A stretch of 57,480 nucleotides of DNA from Bdellovibrio sp. (GTDB lineage: Bacteria; Bdellovibrionota; Bacteriovoracia; Bacteriovoracales; Bacteriovoracaceae). Location of the stretch: assembly GCA_020720455.1 (NCBI GenBank), contig DYOQ01000012.1, positions 1 through 57,480 of the forward strand, in the 5' to 3' direction. The stretch's first letter is position 1; each line of letters opens with the position of its first letter. The notes under the pieces were generated by a model that was not told where the DNA came from, did no database searches, and saw nothing but the letters and a program-made list of their open reading frames with translations. Shown here piece by piece: positions 29,093-37,478 of the stretch. The position numbers and the translations under genes are program-made.

Positions 29093-29130
29093 TTGAAATA
29101 TTGCCCTTGATTGTTATATACAACCAAGGC
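29093..29130 (+). promoter_or_regulatory. Candidate promoter and hairpin ahead of infA
   Basis: TTGAAA (29093-29098) and TATATA (29115-29120) are 16 bp apart. The same segment (29103-29130) can fold as an imperfect hairpin GCCcTTGaTTGT/ACAAcCAAGGC. It may be a promoter for infA onwards or an RNA element in a through transcript; the two readings are alternatives. Confidence 0.35.
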
Positions 29131-29145
29131 TTATGGTGTGAATAA

Positions 29146-29373
29146 ATGGCAACTGATCAAGACACGATTGAATTAGAAGGAGAGGTAACGGAACTTCTAC
29201 CCAACACTAAGTTTAGGGTTAAGTTACCAAATGGCCACTCTGTTCTAGCTCATATAAGTGGAAAGATGAGGATGCATTTTATTAAAATTTTACCAGGCGA
29301 TAAAGTGCTGATTGAGATAAGCCGGTATGATTTAACAAAAGGTAGAATAGTTTACAGATCAAAAGGTAAATAG
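29146..29373 (+). CDS. infA: Translation initiation factor IF-1
   Basis: Small OB-fold factor that occupies the 30S A site during initiation. It has 75 residues, with [20 protein letters not shown] and the [20 protein letters not shown] core; the end RGRIVYRSK is recognisable as KGRIVYRSK. Only a weak ribosome binding site is seen. rpmJ follows. Confidence 0.96.
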   Translation: MATDQDTIELEGEVTELLPNTKFRVKLPNGHSVLAHISGKMRMHFIKILPGDKVLIEISRYDLTKGRIVYRSKGK

Positions 29374-29383
29374 AGGTGTAGTT

Positions 29384-29500
29384 ATGAAAGTTAGATCGTC
29401 AGTGAAACCTATATGCAAAGATTGCAAGGTTATTAGGAGAAAGGGAGTTCGACGAGTTGTGTGTAAGAAAAGTCCAAAACATAAACAGAGACAAGGCTAA
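29384..29500 (+). CDS. rpmJ: 50S ribosomal protein L36
   Basis: A 38-residue gene. It starts [20 protein letters not shown] and ends SPKHKQRQG, with the zinc ligands CxxC, Cys and His (CKDC, C27, H33) of the zinc-binding type. It lies between infA and rpsM, the standard place. Confidence 0.96.
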   Translation: MKVRSSVKPICKDCKVIRRKGVRRVVCKKSPKHKQRQG

Positions 29501-29513
29501 TCAGGAGTGAGTG

Positions 29514-29900
29514 ATGGCGAGAATAATTGGTGTTGATATTCCTAGAAATAAAGCGATGAGAGTTGCGTTGAGGTCCATTTATGGAATTGGTTCATCTATG
29601 GCCGATAAAATTTTAAAAGGTGCGAGCATTAGTGGTGAAAAAAACTCTAATGATTTAACCGAAGAAGAGACTCAGAACATAAGAAAGGTAATTGAAGAAA
29701 ATGGTCTTTCTGTAGAGGGTGATCTTCGACGTGAAATTGGTTTGAATATTAAAAGACTGAAAGACCTTGGGACATATAGAGGATTGAGACATAAAAAAAA
29801 TCTTCCTGTTAGGGGCCAGAGGACGTCGACTAATGCTAGAACTAGAAAAGGTAAAGCAGTGGCGATTGCAGGTAAAAAATCTATTAAGGCGATGAAGTAG
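29514..29900 (+). CDS. rpsM: 30S ribosomal protein S13
   Basis: Head protein touching P-site tRNA and intersubunit bridges. The ATG at 29514, with AGGAG 6 bp upstream, gives 128 residues. [20 protein letters not shown] and the C-terminal [20 protein letters not shown] are canonical. Confidence 0.97.
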   Translation: MARIIGVDIPRNKAMRVALRSIYGIGSSMADKILKGASISGEKNSNDLTEEETQNIRKVIEENGLSVEGDLRREIGLNIKRLKDLGTYRGLRHKKNLPVRGQRTSTNARTRKGKAVAIAGKKSIKAMK

Positions 29901-29911
29901 TAAGGTGGTAT

Positions 29912-30295
29912 ATGGATAAGAAGGTTGTTAAGAAAAAAGTTCGTAAAAATGTTTCAACAGGTGTTTGTCATATTCAGGCATCATTTAATAATACGATTGT
30001 TACTTTTGCAGACACTGCCGGTAATGCAATAGCTTGGGCAAGTGCTGGTCAGTTAGGGTTTAGAGGATCTAAAAAGTCGACCCCGTTTGCAGCACAGACT
30101 GCTGCGCTTGAGGCTGCTAAAAAAGCAATGGAGCATGGTCTTACGACTGTTACAGTTAGAGTCAAAGGACCAGGTGCTGGTCGTGAAAATGCAATTAGAG
30201 CGTTAGTGCAAGCTGGATTAAGGGTTACGACAGTTGCTGATGTAAGCCCAATACCACACAATGGTTGTCGGGCTCCAAAGCGTAGAAGAGTATAA
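29912..30295 (+). CDS. rpsK: 30S ribosomal protein S11
   Basis: Platform protein near the E site. It has 127 residues with [20 protein letters not shown] and the C-terminal signature [19 protein letters not shown]. It follows rpsM by 11 bp. Confidence 0.97.
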   Translation: MDKKVVKKKVRKNVSTGVCHIQASFNNTIVTFADTAGNAIAWASAGQLGFRGSKKSTPFAAQTAALEAAKKAMEHGLTTVTVRVKGPGAGRENAIRALVQAGLRVTTVADVSPIPHNGCRAPKRRRV

Positions 30296-30318
30296 TAAAA
30301 GGGCAGTGAGGTTAATTT

Positions 30319-30945
30319 ATGTCTAGATATATAGGTGCAGTTTGTAAGATGTGTAGAAGAGAAGGTGAGAAGTTATTCCTTAAGGGACATAGGTGTTACA
30401 CCAATAAATGTTCTTTAGAGAGAAAACCATATCCTCCAGGGCAACATGGTCAGAGAAGAAGTAAAATTTCTGATTATGGTATTCAGTTGAGAGAGAAGCA
30501 AAAATTAAAGAGATTGTATGGGGTTCAAGAACGACCTATGAAGAATCTTTTTGAAAAAGCGGTAAGATCAAAAGGTGTTACGGGTACAAACCTTTTATCA
30601 GCGCTAGAGAGAAGACTGGACAATGTTGTTTACAGAACGGGTTTTGCAGCCTCAAGAAAAGAGGCAAGACAATTAGTTAAGCATGGACATTTTAGAGTTA
30701 ACGGCCATAAAGCAAATATTCCATCTAGTATTTTAAAAGTTGGTGATTTGATTGAGCTTTGCGAGAGCTCAAAAAGTTCTTCTAAACTCTCAGGATCTTT
30801 AGAAGCAAATAGTATAAGAGAGATTCCTGCGTGGCTAGATGTTGATAAACGTGGCTTTAAAAGCACGATAAAAGATTTGCCAAGAAGAGAAGATATTACT
30901 TCTACAGTTGAAGAACGACTTGTTGTTGAGCTTTATAGTAAATAA
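30319..30945 (+). CDS. rpsD: 30S ribosomal protein S4
   Basis: Primary 16S rRNA binder; represses the alpha operon in E. coli. It has 208 residues. An N-terminal zinc-type cysteine set is present: C9, C12, C26 and C31 (CKMC...CYTNKC). S4-domain residues LDNVVYRTGFAASRKEARQ lie near 93-111. rpoA follows after 23 bp. Confidence 0.96.
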   Translation: MSRYIGAVCKMCRREGEKLFLKGHRCYTNKCSLERKPYPPGQHGQRRSKISDYGIQLREKQKLKRLYGVQERPMKNLFEKAVRSKGVTGTNLLSALERRLDNVVYRTGFAASRKEARQLVKHGHFRVNGHKANIPSSILKVGDLIELCESSKSSSKLSGSLEANSIREIPAWLDVDKRGFKSTIKDLPRREDITSTVEERLVVELYSK

Positions 30946-30968
30946 GAGTTTGAAGGAGATTGTGTATA

Positions 30969-31991
30969 ATGGAATCATTTACAGCAAAAAACTGGAGTAG
31001 CCTAATAAGACCTGTTGCCCTAGAGGTTGAATCTGGCACTTTGAAAAATAATTATGGTAAATTCGTTGCAAAGCCATTGGAACGTGGGTTTGGACAGACG
31101 CTAGGGAATTCACTAAGAAGAGTTCTGCTTTCTTCACTGCAGGGTGCTGGGATAGTTGCTGTTGCAATTGATGGCGTTGAGCATGAGTTTGGTACAATTG
31201 ATAATGTAAAAGAAGAGGTTGCAGAGATAATTCTAAATCTTAAAGAGATTAGGTTCAGAATTAAAGATGCAGATGAGGCTACTTTGGTGTTAAAAAAAGA
31301 TGTTGAAGGCCCGGCCACTGCTGGTGATATTGAGACAAGTAATCACATCGAAGTTTTGAATCCTGAAAAAGTTATTTGTAACATTTCATCTGGTGGCTTA
31401 ATAAGAATGGAGTTTAAGATCACTAGAGGAAAAGGGTATGTAACAGCGGTTGATAATAAAGAAGCGTATGATCTTCCGATTGGATGGATCTACTTGGACA
31501 CACTATTTTCACCAATTAATAGAGTAAATTACTCAGTAACTGCAAGTAGGGTTGGAAAGAGAACTGATTACGATAAACTTACGCTTGAAATTTGGACAGA
31601 TGCAGGTGTGGACCCGACTGATGCTGTTGCATATTCAGCGAAAATTTTAAGAGATCAGTTAGCAGTGTTCTTGAATTTTGAAGATGAGGATGAAGTCGCA
31701 AGAATGGAGAGTACTCCTGAGGCAAAGATTTCAACTACGAATAGTGCATTATTAAAACCTGTTTCAGAACTTGAGCTGTCAGTTCGTTCAGCAAACTGTC
31801 TTCAGAATGCAAACATTGTTTACATTTACGAGCTTGTTTCTAAAACTGAAGGTGAGATGTTAAGGACCAAGAATTTTGGTAGAAAATCTTTGAATGAGAT
31901 TAAAGAGCTGTTGACAACCATGGGGCTAGGGCTTGGGATGAAAGTCGATGCCGTTATGAAAGAGATACAGGAACAAAAGAAAGAAGGATAA
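30969..31991 (+). CDS. rpoA: DNA-directed RNA polymerase subunit alpha
   Basis: Dimeric assembly platform of RNA polymerase. The ATG at 30969, with AAGGAG 10 bp upstream, gives 340 residues. The N-terminal domain has GFGQTLGNSLRRVLLSSLQG; the C-terminal domain has the DNA-binding ELSVRSANCL with its conserved Arg and the helix FGRKSLNEIKELL. It lies between rpsD and rplQ as in other alpha operons. Confidence 0.97.
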   Translation: MESFTAKNWSSLIRPVALEVESGTLKNNYGKFVAKPLERGFGQTLGNSLRRVLLSSLQGAGIVAVAIDGVEHEFGTIDNVKEEVAEIILNLKEIRFRIKDADEATLVLKKDVEGPATAGDIETSNHIEVLNPEKVICNISSGGLIRMEFKITRGKGYVTAVDNKEAYDLPIGWIYLDTLFSPINRVNYSVTASRVGKRTDYDKLTLEIWTDAGVDPTDAVAYSAKILRDQLAVFLNFEDEDEVARMESTPEAKISTTNSALLKPVSELELSVRSANCLQNANIVYIYELVSKTEGEMLRTKNFGRKSLNEIKELLTTMGLGLGMKVDAVMKEIQEQKKEG

Positions 31992-32024
31992 TCTTAAATA
32001 TACATTGTCTAAGTTGGAGTTGTT

Positions 32025-32378
32025 ATGAGACATCAAAAGCATAAATATAACGTTGGGAGTAGTCCATCACATAGGATTTCTTTAATGAAAAACCTTTCAA
32101 TTAGTTTGATTGAGCATGGAAAAATTAAAAGCACACAGGCCAAGTGTAAGGCCCTTCGACCCTTTATTGAAAAGCTCGTCACTCTTGCGAAGGTTGATTC
32201 TATTGCAAATAGAAGACTTGCTTATTCAAAATTGAATAGTGATGAAGCAGTGAAAAAACTTTTTACTGAGATTGGTCCGAAGTTCAAAGCAACACCTGGT
32301 GGATATACAAGAATAGTTAAAGTTGCAGATGGCCGTGTTGGTGATAATGCTAAAATGGGCTATATCGGATTCGTTTAG
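32025..32378 (+). CDS. rplQ: 50S ribosomal protein L17
   Basis: Tunnel-exit surface protein. It has 117 residues with MRHQKHKYNVGSSPSHRISL and the GPKFKATPGGYTRIVK end. It is the last ribosomal gene of the run; the thioredoxin-like gene starts 3 bp after its stop. Confidence 0.96.
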   Translation: MRHQKHKYNVGSSPSHRISLMKNLSISLIEHGKIKSTQAKCKALRPFIEKLVTLAKVDSIANRRLAYSKLNSDEAVKKLFTEIGPKFKATPGGYTRIVKVADGRVGDNAKMGYIGFV

Positions 32379-32381
32379 AAT

Positions 32382-32894
32382 TTGAAAAGATTACTGCTAA
32401 AATTATCAGTAATTCTGCTTATATTTGTTTTATCTTATTCTTATAGCAAATGGTGCCAAGATAAAACTTCTCATCCTAATTTATTGTCTGGCTTAATACT
32501 TAAACAGATTCCTGATTTTGTAGTTGATGATATTTATTCTGAGAATAAGATTAGCAAAAAGTCATTACTGGGCCATAAAACGAATAAAATATTTGTTCAT
32601 TTTTGGGCCACTTGGTGTGCTCCGTGTGAAAGTGAGATTAAGGAGTTCTTAAGTTTTGCGAATAAAAATAGTGATTCAATATTTTTGTTGATTGCAATTA
32701 ATGATGATGTGAAAAAAGTTAAAAAATTCCTCGGTAACTTTGCTACGACAAATTCATCAAGTGTGTTATTTGGGATAGACCAGACTGGACGTAGTAATCA
32801 AGATTTTGGGACTGTGAAGGTTCCAGAAACATATTTATTTAATTCAAACGGAGTGGCGATAAAAAAATTTATTGGGGCCCAACTTTGGAAGTGA
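32382..32894 (+). CDS. TlpA/ResA-like membrane-anchored thioredoxin
   Basis: A 170-residue predicted periplasmic thiol-disulfide protein. Residues 6-20 are a hydrophobic anchor or signal peptide. The thioredoxin-fold active site WCAPC sits at 78-82 (C79, C82), and the cis-proline segment VPETYLF follows near 146-152. The start is a TTG, 3 bp after rplQ, so translation is probably coupled to the alpha operon. Roles of relatives include cytochrome c maturation and reduction of extracytoplasmic disulfides; the substrate here is unknown. Its 3' end overlaps the convergent recX gene by 26 bp. Confidence 0.85.
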   Translation: MKRLLLKLSVILLIFVLSYSYSKWCQDKTSHPNLLSGLILKQIPDFVVDDIYSENKISKKSLLGHKTNKIFVHFWATWCAPCESEIKEFLSFANKNSDSIFLLIAINDDVKKVKKFLGNFATTNSSSVLFGIDQTGRSNQDFGTVKVPETYLFNSNGVAIKKFIGAQLWK

Positions 32895-33354
32895 TTATCT
32901 CATAAATAGTTGATTCGAAATCGTAATAATTGTGTCCTTTTGTAAGAAGCATACTGCCAATTCTTTGCTTAAAGTCAGTTAGAGAGAGTTTTTTTTTATT
33001 TTTTAATAAAGAGGATAATTTTTTTTCAATAAGATCTTCAATGATTTTGTTTTCATTAATGGAAAATTCGTTAAATAGCTCAGTAAGCTCATTGTCGGTG
33101 ATTGAAATGTTTTCAGTTTTAAGTTGGTTGATTATATAGCACCTAGAAAACCCTTTATTGGCGAGTATTTTGGCCTTCGACTTTGAGTACATGTTTTCAC
33201 GAAGGTATTTTTTTTCAATCAGTTTTTCAACTGTTTCATTAATTTCGGCCGGAAAGTAGCCCCGTTCGTGAAGTTTTTTTGTAAGCTTATATTTAGAATA
33301 TTCTCTGATCGAAAGCAGTTGTATTGAATAAGTATAAGCGGATATTTTTTTCAT
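32869..33354 (-). CDS. recX: RecX-family RecA regulator
   Basis: A 161-residue, Lys/Glu-rich all-helical protein with the three-helix repeats of RecX: SIREYSKYKLTKKLHERGY, then FSRCYIINQLKTENIS, then TDFKQRIGSMLLTKGHNYYD. RecX caps and disassembles RecA filaments. It lies immediately downstream of recA on the same strand, behind a hairpin that may limit readthrough. The family match is by pattern and context. Its end overlaps the convergent thioredoxin-like gene. Confidence 0.8.
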   Translation of the reverse strand: MKKISAYTYSIQLLSIREYSKYKLTKKLHERGYFPAEINETVEKLIEKKYLRENMYSKSKAKILANKGFSRCYIINQLKTENISITDNELTELFNEFSINENKIIEDLIEKKLSSLLKNKKKLSLTDFKQRIGSMLLTKGHNYYDFESTIYEIITSKVGPQ

Positions 33355-33371
33355 TTATAAATGATGTCAAT

Positions 33372-33407
33372 GAAAGAAAACGGCCCCACGACTGTTTAGA
33401 GTGGGGC
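33372..33407 (-). terminator. Hairpin between recA and recX
   Basis: Read on the minus strand, GCCCCAC and GTGGGGC form a 7-bp GC-rich stem with an 11-nt loop (33383-33407), followed by a T-rich run (CGTTTTCTTT). It lies just after the recA stop. In E. coli recX is made by readthrough of a recA terminator; the same layout is seen here. Confidence 0.7.
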
Positions 33408-33415
33408 AATTTCTA

Positions 33416-34507
33416 TTACTGCATTTTTTTCTTACTGTTTCTTTTTTGATCGTCTTCTAAAATTTCACCAGTTATTGAGTCAACGATGTCTTCTTGATTT
33501 TTGATAATGCCTTTTTTAACTAGAACCTTGGTTTTAATTTCTTCCATCGTGGCACTGTTTTCCATTAAGAAAACTTTCGAATTCTCTCGTCCTTGACCAA
33601 TTTTTGAGTTGTTGTAAGAGAACCAAGCACCGGCCTTTTCGACGATTCCTTCTTCTACAGCGACATCGAGGATATCACCAGCTTTTGAAATCCCTTCGCC
33701 ATACATAATATCAAACTCAACAGACTTAAATGGAGGGGCCACTTTGTTTTTTACAACCTTAACCTTAGTTCTGCTTCCGATAACATCTTCACCATTTTTG
33801 ATAGCAGTAGTTTTTCTGATATCCATTCGAATGGATGCGTAAAATTTAAGGGCATTACCACCTGTTGTTGTTTCAGGGTTGCCGAACATTACTCCAATTT
33901 TCATACGGAGTTGGTTAATGAAAATTACAGTACAATGAGTTTTTGAGATAGAGCCTGTAAGTTTACGTAAGGCCTGTGACATAAGTCTTGCTTGAAGACC
34001 CATGTGTGAGTCACCCATGTCTCCTTCAAGTTCTGCTCTTGGAGTTAGTGCTGCAACAGAGTCTACGATTAGTAAATCGACGGCCCCTGATCTTACGAGC
34101 ATATCTGTGATCTCAAGGGCCTGCTCGCCTGAGTCTGGCTGAGATATTAGAAGATCTTGAATGTTACATCCAAGTTTTTCTGCATACTGAGTGTCTAGTG
34201 CGTGTTCAGCATCTACGAAAGCAACTGTGCCACCAGCTTTTTGGCATTCCGCTGCGATGTGAAGTGTTAGTGTTGTTTTACCTGAAGACTCAGGGCCATA
34301 AATTTCAACAATTCTTCCTTTCGGAATGCCGCCGATACCTAAAGCGATATCAAGGCCAAGTGATGAAGTTGAGATGACAGGAATTTTTTCAGGTCGTTCG
34401 TCGGCCCCAAGCCTCATGATTGAACCTTTTCCAAACTGTTTTTCAATTGCAGCAAGGGCAAGGTCAAGTGCTTTGGTTTTGTCAGTGTTTTCAGTAGCAG
34501 TTTTCAT
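33416..34507 (-). CDS. recA: Recombinase RecA
   Basis: ATP-dependent strand-exchange protein and SOS co-protease. The ATG at 34507, preceded by GAGGAGAG, gives 363 residues; a longer reading to 34540 is rejected. The Walker [10 protein letters not shown], the signature [14 protein letters not shown] and the L1/L2 loop segments ([34 protein letters not shown]) are canonical. recX follows and pgpA is upstream on the same strand. Confidence 0.97.
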   Translation of the reverse strand: MKTATENTDKTKALDLALAAIEKQFGKGSIMRLGADERPEKIPVISTSSLGLDIALGIGGIPKGRIVEIYGPESSGKTTLTLHIAAECQKAGGTVAFVDAEHALDTQYAEKLGCNIQDLLISQPDSGEQALEITDMLVRSGAVDLLIVDSVAALTPRAELEGDMGDSHMGLQARLMSQALRKLTGSISKTHCTVIFINQLRMKIGVMFGNPETTTGGNALKFYASIRMDIRKTTAIKNGEDVIGSRTKVKVVKNKVAPPFKSVEFDIMYGEGISKAGDILDVAVEEGIVEKAGAWFSYNNSKIGQGRENSKVFLMENSATMEEIKTKVLVKKGIIKNQEDIVDSITGEILEDDQKRNSKKKMQ

Positions 34508-34730
34508 ATCATCTCTCCTCGTTGTTAGTGCACGTCTCATTTTTCTTAAAGTGAAATTAACGAAAAATATATCATCTAAAATCTTAGAATGAAACGTTCA
34601 AAGTTAATAAAATACGGTGCAATTATTATTGCGACAGAGTTACTTCATGCTTGACGCGCGAGTCATAATTGTAACATTTTGAAAATGCGAGAAATGAATA
34701 CTAGAAGATGAAATATTGATCAGGACTATA
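34508..34730 (-). promoter_or_regulatory. recA upstream region with candidate operator
   Basis: About 220 bp without a gene. On the minus strand a possible -10 TATATT corresponds to 34566-34571. An 11-bp dyad, TGAA-ACG-TTCA (34590-34600), falls where a -35 would lie, a good place for a repressor. Further up are a TGAC/GTCA dyad (34652-34665) and GTTAC/GTAAC arms (34639-34675). I do not find the E. coli or a clear TTAC-N3-GTAA LexA box. Confidence 0.3.
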
Positions 34731-35258
34731 TTAAAAAAAAGTCAGTAAATTAGGAAAAATAATTTTAATGGAGTAAAGAATTAGTACTGTCTGCACCGAT
34801 GCAGCAAGGTCGTCAAGAATAACTCCAGAGCCATGCTTGATGCTTTGATCGAAGTAGTTTGCGGGCCAAGGTTTTATGATGTCAAGTATTCGGAAAATTA
34901 AAAATGAGAGTGTAATTTCAGTGACGGTCTTTGGGTAGTACAATATCCATACAAGCGAGATGCCAAGGACTTCATCAATTACTATCCAAGATGGATCCTT
35001 AATTTTTAGTTCGTTTTGCAGTATGTCTATAATATAGCTTGAGCCAACTAAAGTGATTAGAAAAATTGGTGTTAGAAAAATGGTTGGAATATTTGCATAA
35101 TTTAATAGTAGAAGAAATGGTAACGCAAGGAGAGTTCCAAAGGTACCTGGAATTATTGGTATGAATCCAGTGCCAAAAAATGATAGAAGACATAAAGATA
35201 GTTTAGATGTAACAATTTTTGATTTAAGCGAAAGAGTAGTATTATTTTTATTATTCAT
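34731..35258 (-). CDS. pgpA: Phosphatidylglycerophosphatase A
   Basis: Membrane enzyme that dephosphorylates phosphatidylglycerol phosphate to phosphatidylglycerol. It has 175 residues and about four hydrophobic segments. Family motifs are present: GTFGTLLALP, DPSWIVIDEVLG, and RILDIIKPWPANYFDQ followed by GSGVILDD. The pgpA-recA neighbourhood is common in bacteria. A short leader precedes it and the divergent RelA-like gene starts 68 bp away. Confidence 0.88.
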   Translation of the reverse strand: MNNKNNTTLSLKSKIVTSKLSLCLLSFFGTGFIPIIPGTFGTLLALPFLLLLNYANIPTIFLTPIFLITLVGSSYIIDILQNELKIKDPSWIVIDEVLGISLVWILYYPKTVTEITLSFLIFRILDIIKPWPANYFDQSIKHGSGVILDDLAASVQTVLILYSIKIIFPNLLTFF

Positions 35259-35326
35259 CTATTATGTTATGGGCCACGATTGGTTAAATGTTTATATGTT
35301 AATAAAAGTATATTAGTTGGTACTAA

Positions 35327-36583
35327 ATGCAAAGACCTCATTACCTTGAACGTTATTTTTTTGATTGGGAACTTCTCGATGTATTAGTTGGTGGTAGATC
35401 TTCACTCGATTCAAAATATTTTATAGGTAGATTGAAAGATGATTCTCAGGTTAATGATTTTTTGAATGGTTATGGGATAGATGCTGCAAATCCGATTAAT
35501 AAAGCAGAACTATTTGGCAATTTTCAAGAAGCTATTCAATTTATAAAAAGGTATTTTTTAAAAGAAGGAAATCCTGAAGGGGTAGACTTGAAAATTCCTA
35601 ACGTCATTTATACGATAACGGACGTGAATAAGGTTTTTTTGATGGCAACTGCCAATATTACAAAGAATGAAGAACATAAACTCTGGGCCGAAATAATTCT
35701 GAAAGTTATGCATACAATTTTGCATGCAGATAAGGATTTAAGAGCAAACTATTTTTCGATAATTCAGATGCAGGTTTTTGATAGGTTTTATCGTCATTTG
35801 TATCGAGATGCTGCAGGTTTGCTTTTTTTAGGTAATAGTGAAGTTAAATTCGATGTCCCGCTTGTTGATTTTCAAACTAAGTCAACGAAGAGTAGGGATA
35901 GTATAATTATAAAGTTGCTACATAAGGCAGAGAACGTTGCAGAAGAGCTTTTTGATTGGGTTGGTGTTAGGTTTGTAACGGAAAAAAAAATTGACGTGCT
36001 TCGTGTCTTAAGGTTTTTAACAGATAACTATATTGTTATCCCTCATAATATTAAACCTAGTAGATCAATTAATAATTTGTTTGATTTACAACAGTTTCAT
36101 CAAATATATTTTAGCACAATTAAAACTGCGATAAGAGAAAACCTATCTGAGGAGATATTTGCAAAAGAGCTAGAGGAGCAGATTGGAAAGTGTAAGGTTG
36201 ATCCTAACGTTAATGCTAATGCTAAAAAAAATAGTCACTCATTAAAAAGGTATTCAGCGGTTCAATTCACTGGTCGACAACTTATACAATATCGAAATCC
36301 ATTTTACACAGATTTTGATAAAATTCTCAAAATGGCAAAAGAGACTCCAGCAGAAAAAAATTGCGAATTGTCCAAAATGTTGAAAAATATCGATACATCG
36401 TCAGTAAATAGAGAGATACGTTTCTTTTATCCTTTTGAAGTGCAAATAATGGATAAAGAAAGTTATCAAAGAAGTATTGAAGGTGAGGCGTCTCATAAAG
36501 AGTATAAGAAGGCACAGCTTAAAACTGCGATGAATAGGGTTTTTTGGGCCTTGCTTAAACTTAAAGGCATTAATGAATTTTGA
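35327..36583 (+). CDS. Orphan protein with a diverged RelA/SpoT-like synthetase domain
   Basis: A 418-residue cytosolic protein. The N-terminal ~190 residues are mainly helical with no HD phosphohydrolase motif. The C-terminal half lines up by eye with (p)ppGpp synthetase domains: DWVGVR at 210-215 matches D-[IV]-x-G-x-R, KRYSAV around Tyr309 matches the GYRSLH loop, and PFEVQIMDKE at 369-378 with the following EGEASHKEYK matches EVQIRTKE...YGxAAHWxYK without a gap. The presumed metal ligands Asp210 and Glu371 are kept. It may belong to an uncharacterised family known in deltaproteobacteria-like genomes. Activity is unproven; it could make another nucleotide or be a pseudo-enzyme. Confidence 0.6.
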   Translation: MQRPHYLERYFFDWELLDVLVGGRSSLDSKYFIGRLKDDSQVNDFLNGYGIDAANPINKAELFGNFQEAIQFIKRYFLKEGNPEGVDLKIPNVIYTITDVNKVFLMATANITKNEEHKLWAEIILKVMHTILHADKDLRANYFSIIQMQVFDRFYRHLYRDAAGLLFLGNSEVKFDVPLVDFQTKSTKSRDSIIIKLLHKAENVAEELFDWVGVRFVTEKKIDVLRVLRFLTDNYIVIPHNIKPSRSINNLFDLQQFHQIYFSTIKTAIRENLSEEIFAKELEEQIGKCKVDPNVNANAKKNSHSLKRYSAVQFTGRQLIQYRNPFYTDFDKILKMAKETPAEKNCELSKMLKNIDTSSVNREIRFFYPFEVQIMDKESYQRSIEGEASHKEYKKAQLKTAMNRVFWALLKLKGINEF

Positions 36584-36590
36584 AATCTTA

Positions 36591-37478
36591 TTAGAGCTCG
36601 TTTAAGAAAAACTCAATTCGCTCATTTGTCCTACTTGGAAAATCTACTTGTGGAACATGAGATCCATCTTTGACAACATATAGCTCAGAGCTTGGAAGAT
36701 ATTTTTTCAAGTCATACTGTAAGTGATTTGGAATGATACTATCTTTATCACCACCAATTATTAATGATTTTGGTGTCAACTTGTCGAGCTTGCCAATTAT
36801 TTTATGATTTCTCATCTCTTCCATTAAATGAAGAAACAGTTCCGGTGGTAGTTGTCCCATTCGTTTTAAATATATTTGAATGAATTCTTTTGACACTTGT
36901 GTGGTGTTAAAACCTCCAACGTGAATTATTTTTTCCAGGATTGGGTTTAGGTGTGAAGTTTTCCAAATTTTTTCATATAAGGATGGAAATGTGTTGGCGA
37001 ATTTTGCCCAATATGGCGCAATTAACTCAATGATGTTTGAGTCAAACATAACTTCGTGTGGAGCGATCACTGTTCCAGATATTAGTACCATCCCAGCAAG
37101 TTGGAACTTCGATGCCAATTCTAGAGTGATATTTACACCCATACTGTGTCCAAGGGCGACGCATTTATCAATTTTTAAAAAATTTAAAAGTTCAATTATA
37201 TCGTTTGTCATGCTGTCAATCGTGCAATCGGTTACGTTTGCTGTTTGACCTGAGTTATAGTGGCCTCGGTAATTATGAATTATAATTGGATAGTTTTTTT
37301 TATCAAAATATTCTATCTGATATTTCCAGTGAGCATTGTTACAAACAAGGCCATAGTTAAATAGTAATGTAGGTAAAGTGGATGAGTGTGTGTCGCTATT
37401 AAAATTTGTATTGTAAAAAATTTTAGTTTTGTCAGAGGTTGTAAAATAGTTCGGGTGGTTGTTGTTTAACTTTGGCAT
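36591..37478 (-). CDS. Alpha/beta hydrolase
   Basis: A 295-residue alpha/beta-hydrolase fold protein. The nucleophile elbow GHSMG places Ser112, GGDKDS (243-248) supplies the acid, and GSHVPQ gives His274. An oxyanion-type loop NYGLVCNNAHW lies at 41-51. Without a signal peptide it is probably cytosolic. The start overlaps the FHA-like gene stop (TAATG), so the two are translationally coupled. The substrate is unknown; esterases, lyases and haloperoxidases share this layout. Confidence 0.85.
   Translation of the reverse strand: MPKLNNNHPNYFTTSDKTKIFYNTNFNSDTHSSTLPTLLFNYGLVCNNAHWKYQIEYFDKKNYPIIIHNYRGHYNSGQTANVTDCTIDSMTNDIIELLNFLKIDKCVALGHSMGVNITLELASKFQLAGMVLISGTVIAPHEVMFDSNIIELIAPYWAKFANTFPSLYEKIWKTSHLNPILEKIIHVGGFNTTQVSKEFIQIYLKRMGQLPPELFLHLMEEMRNHKIIGKLDKLTPKSLIIGGDKDSIIPNHLQYDLKKYLPSSELYVVKDGSHVPQVDFPSRTNERIEFFLNEL

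Noticed and set aside
34508-34730. Canonical LexA box upstream of recA
   Set aside because: Neither the E. coli consensus nor a TTAC-N3-GTAA site was found; only other dyads are present.
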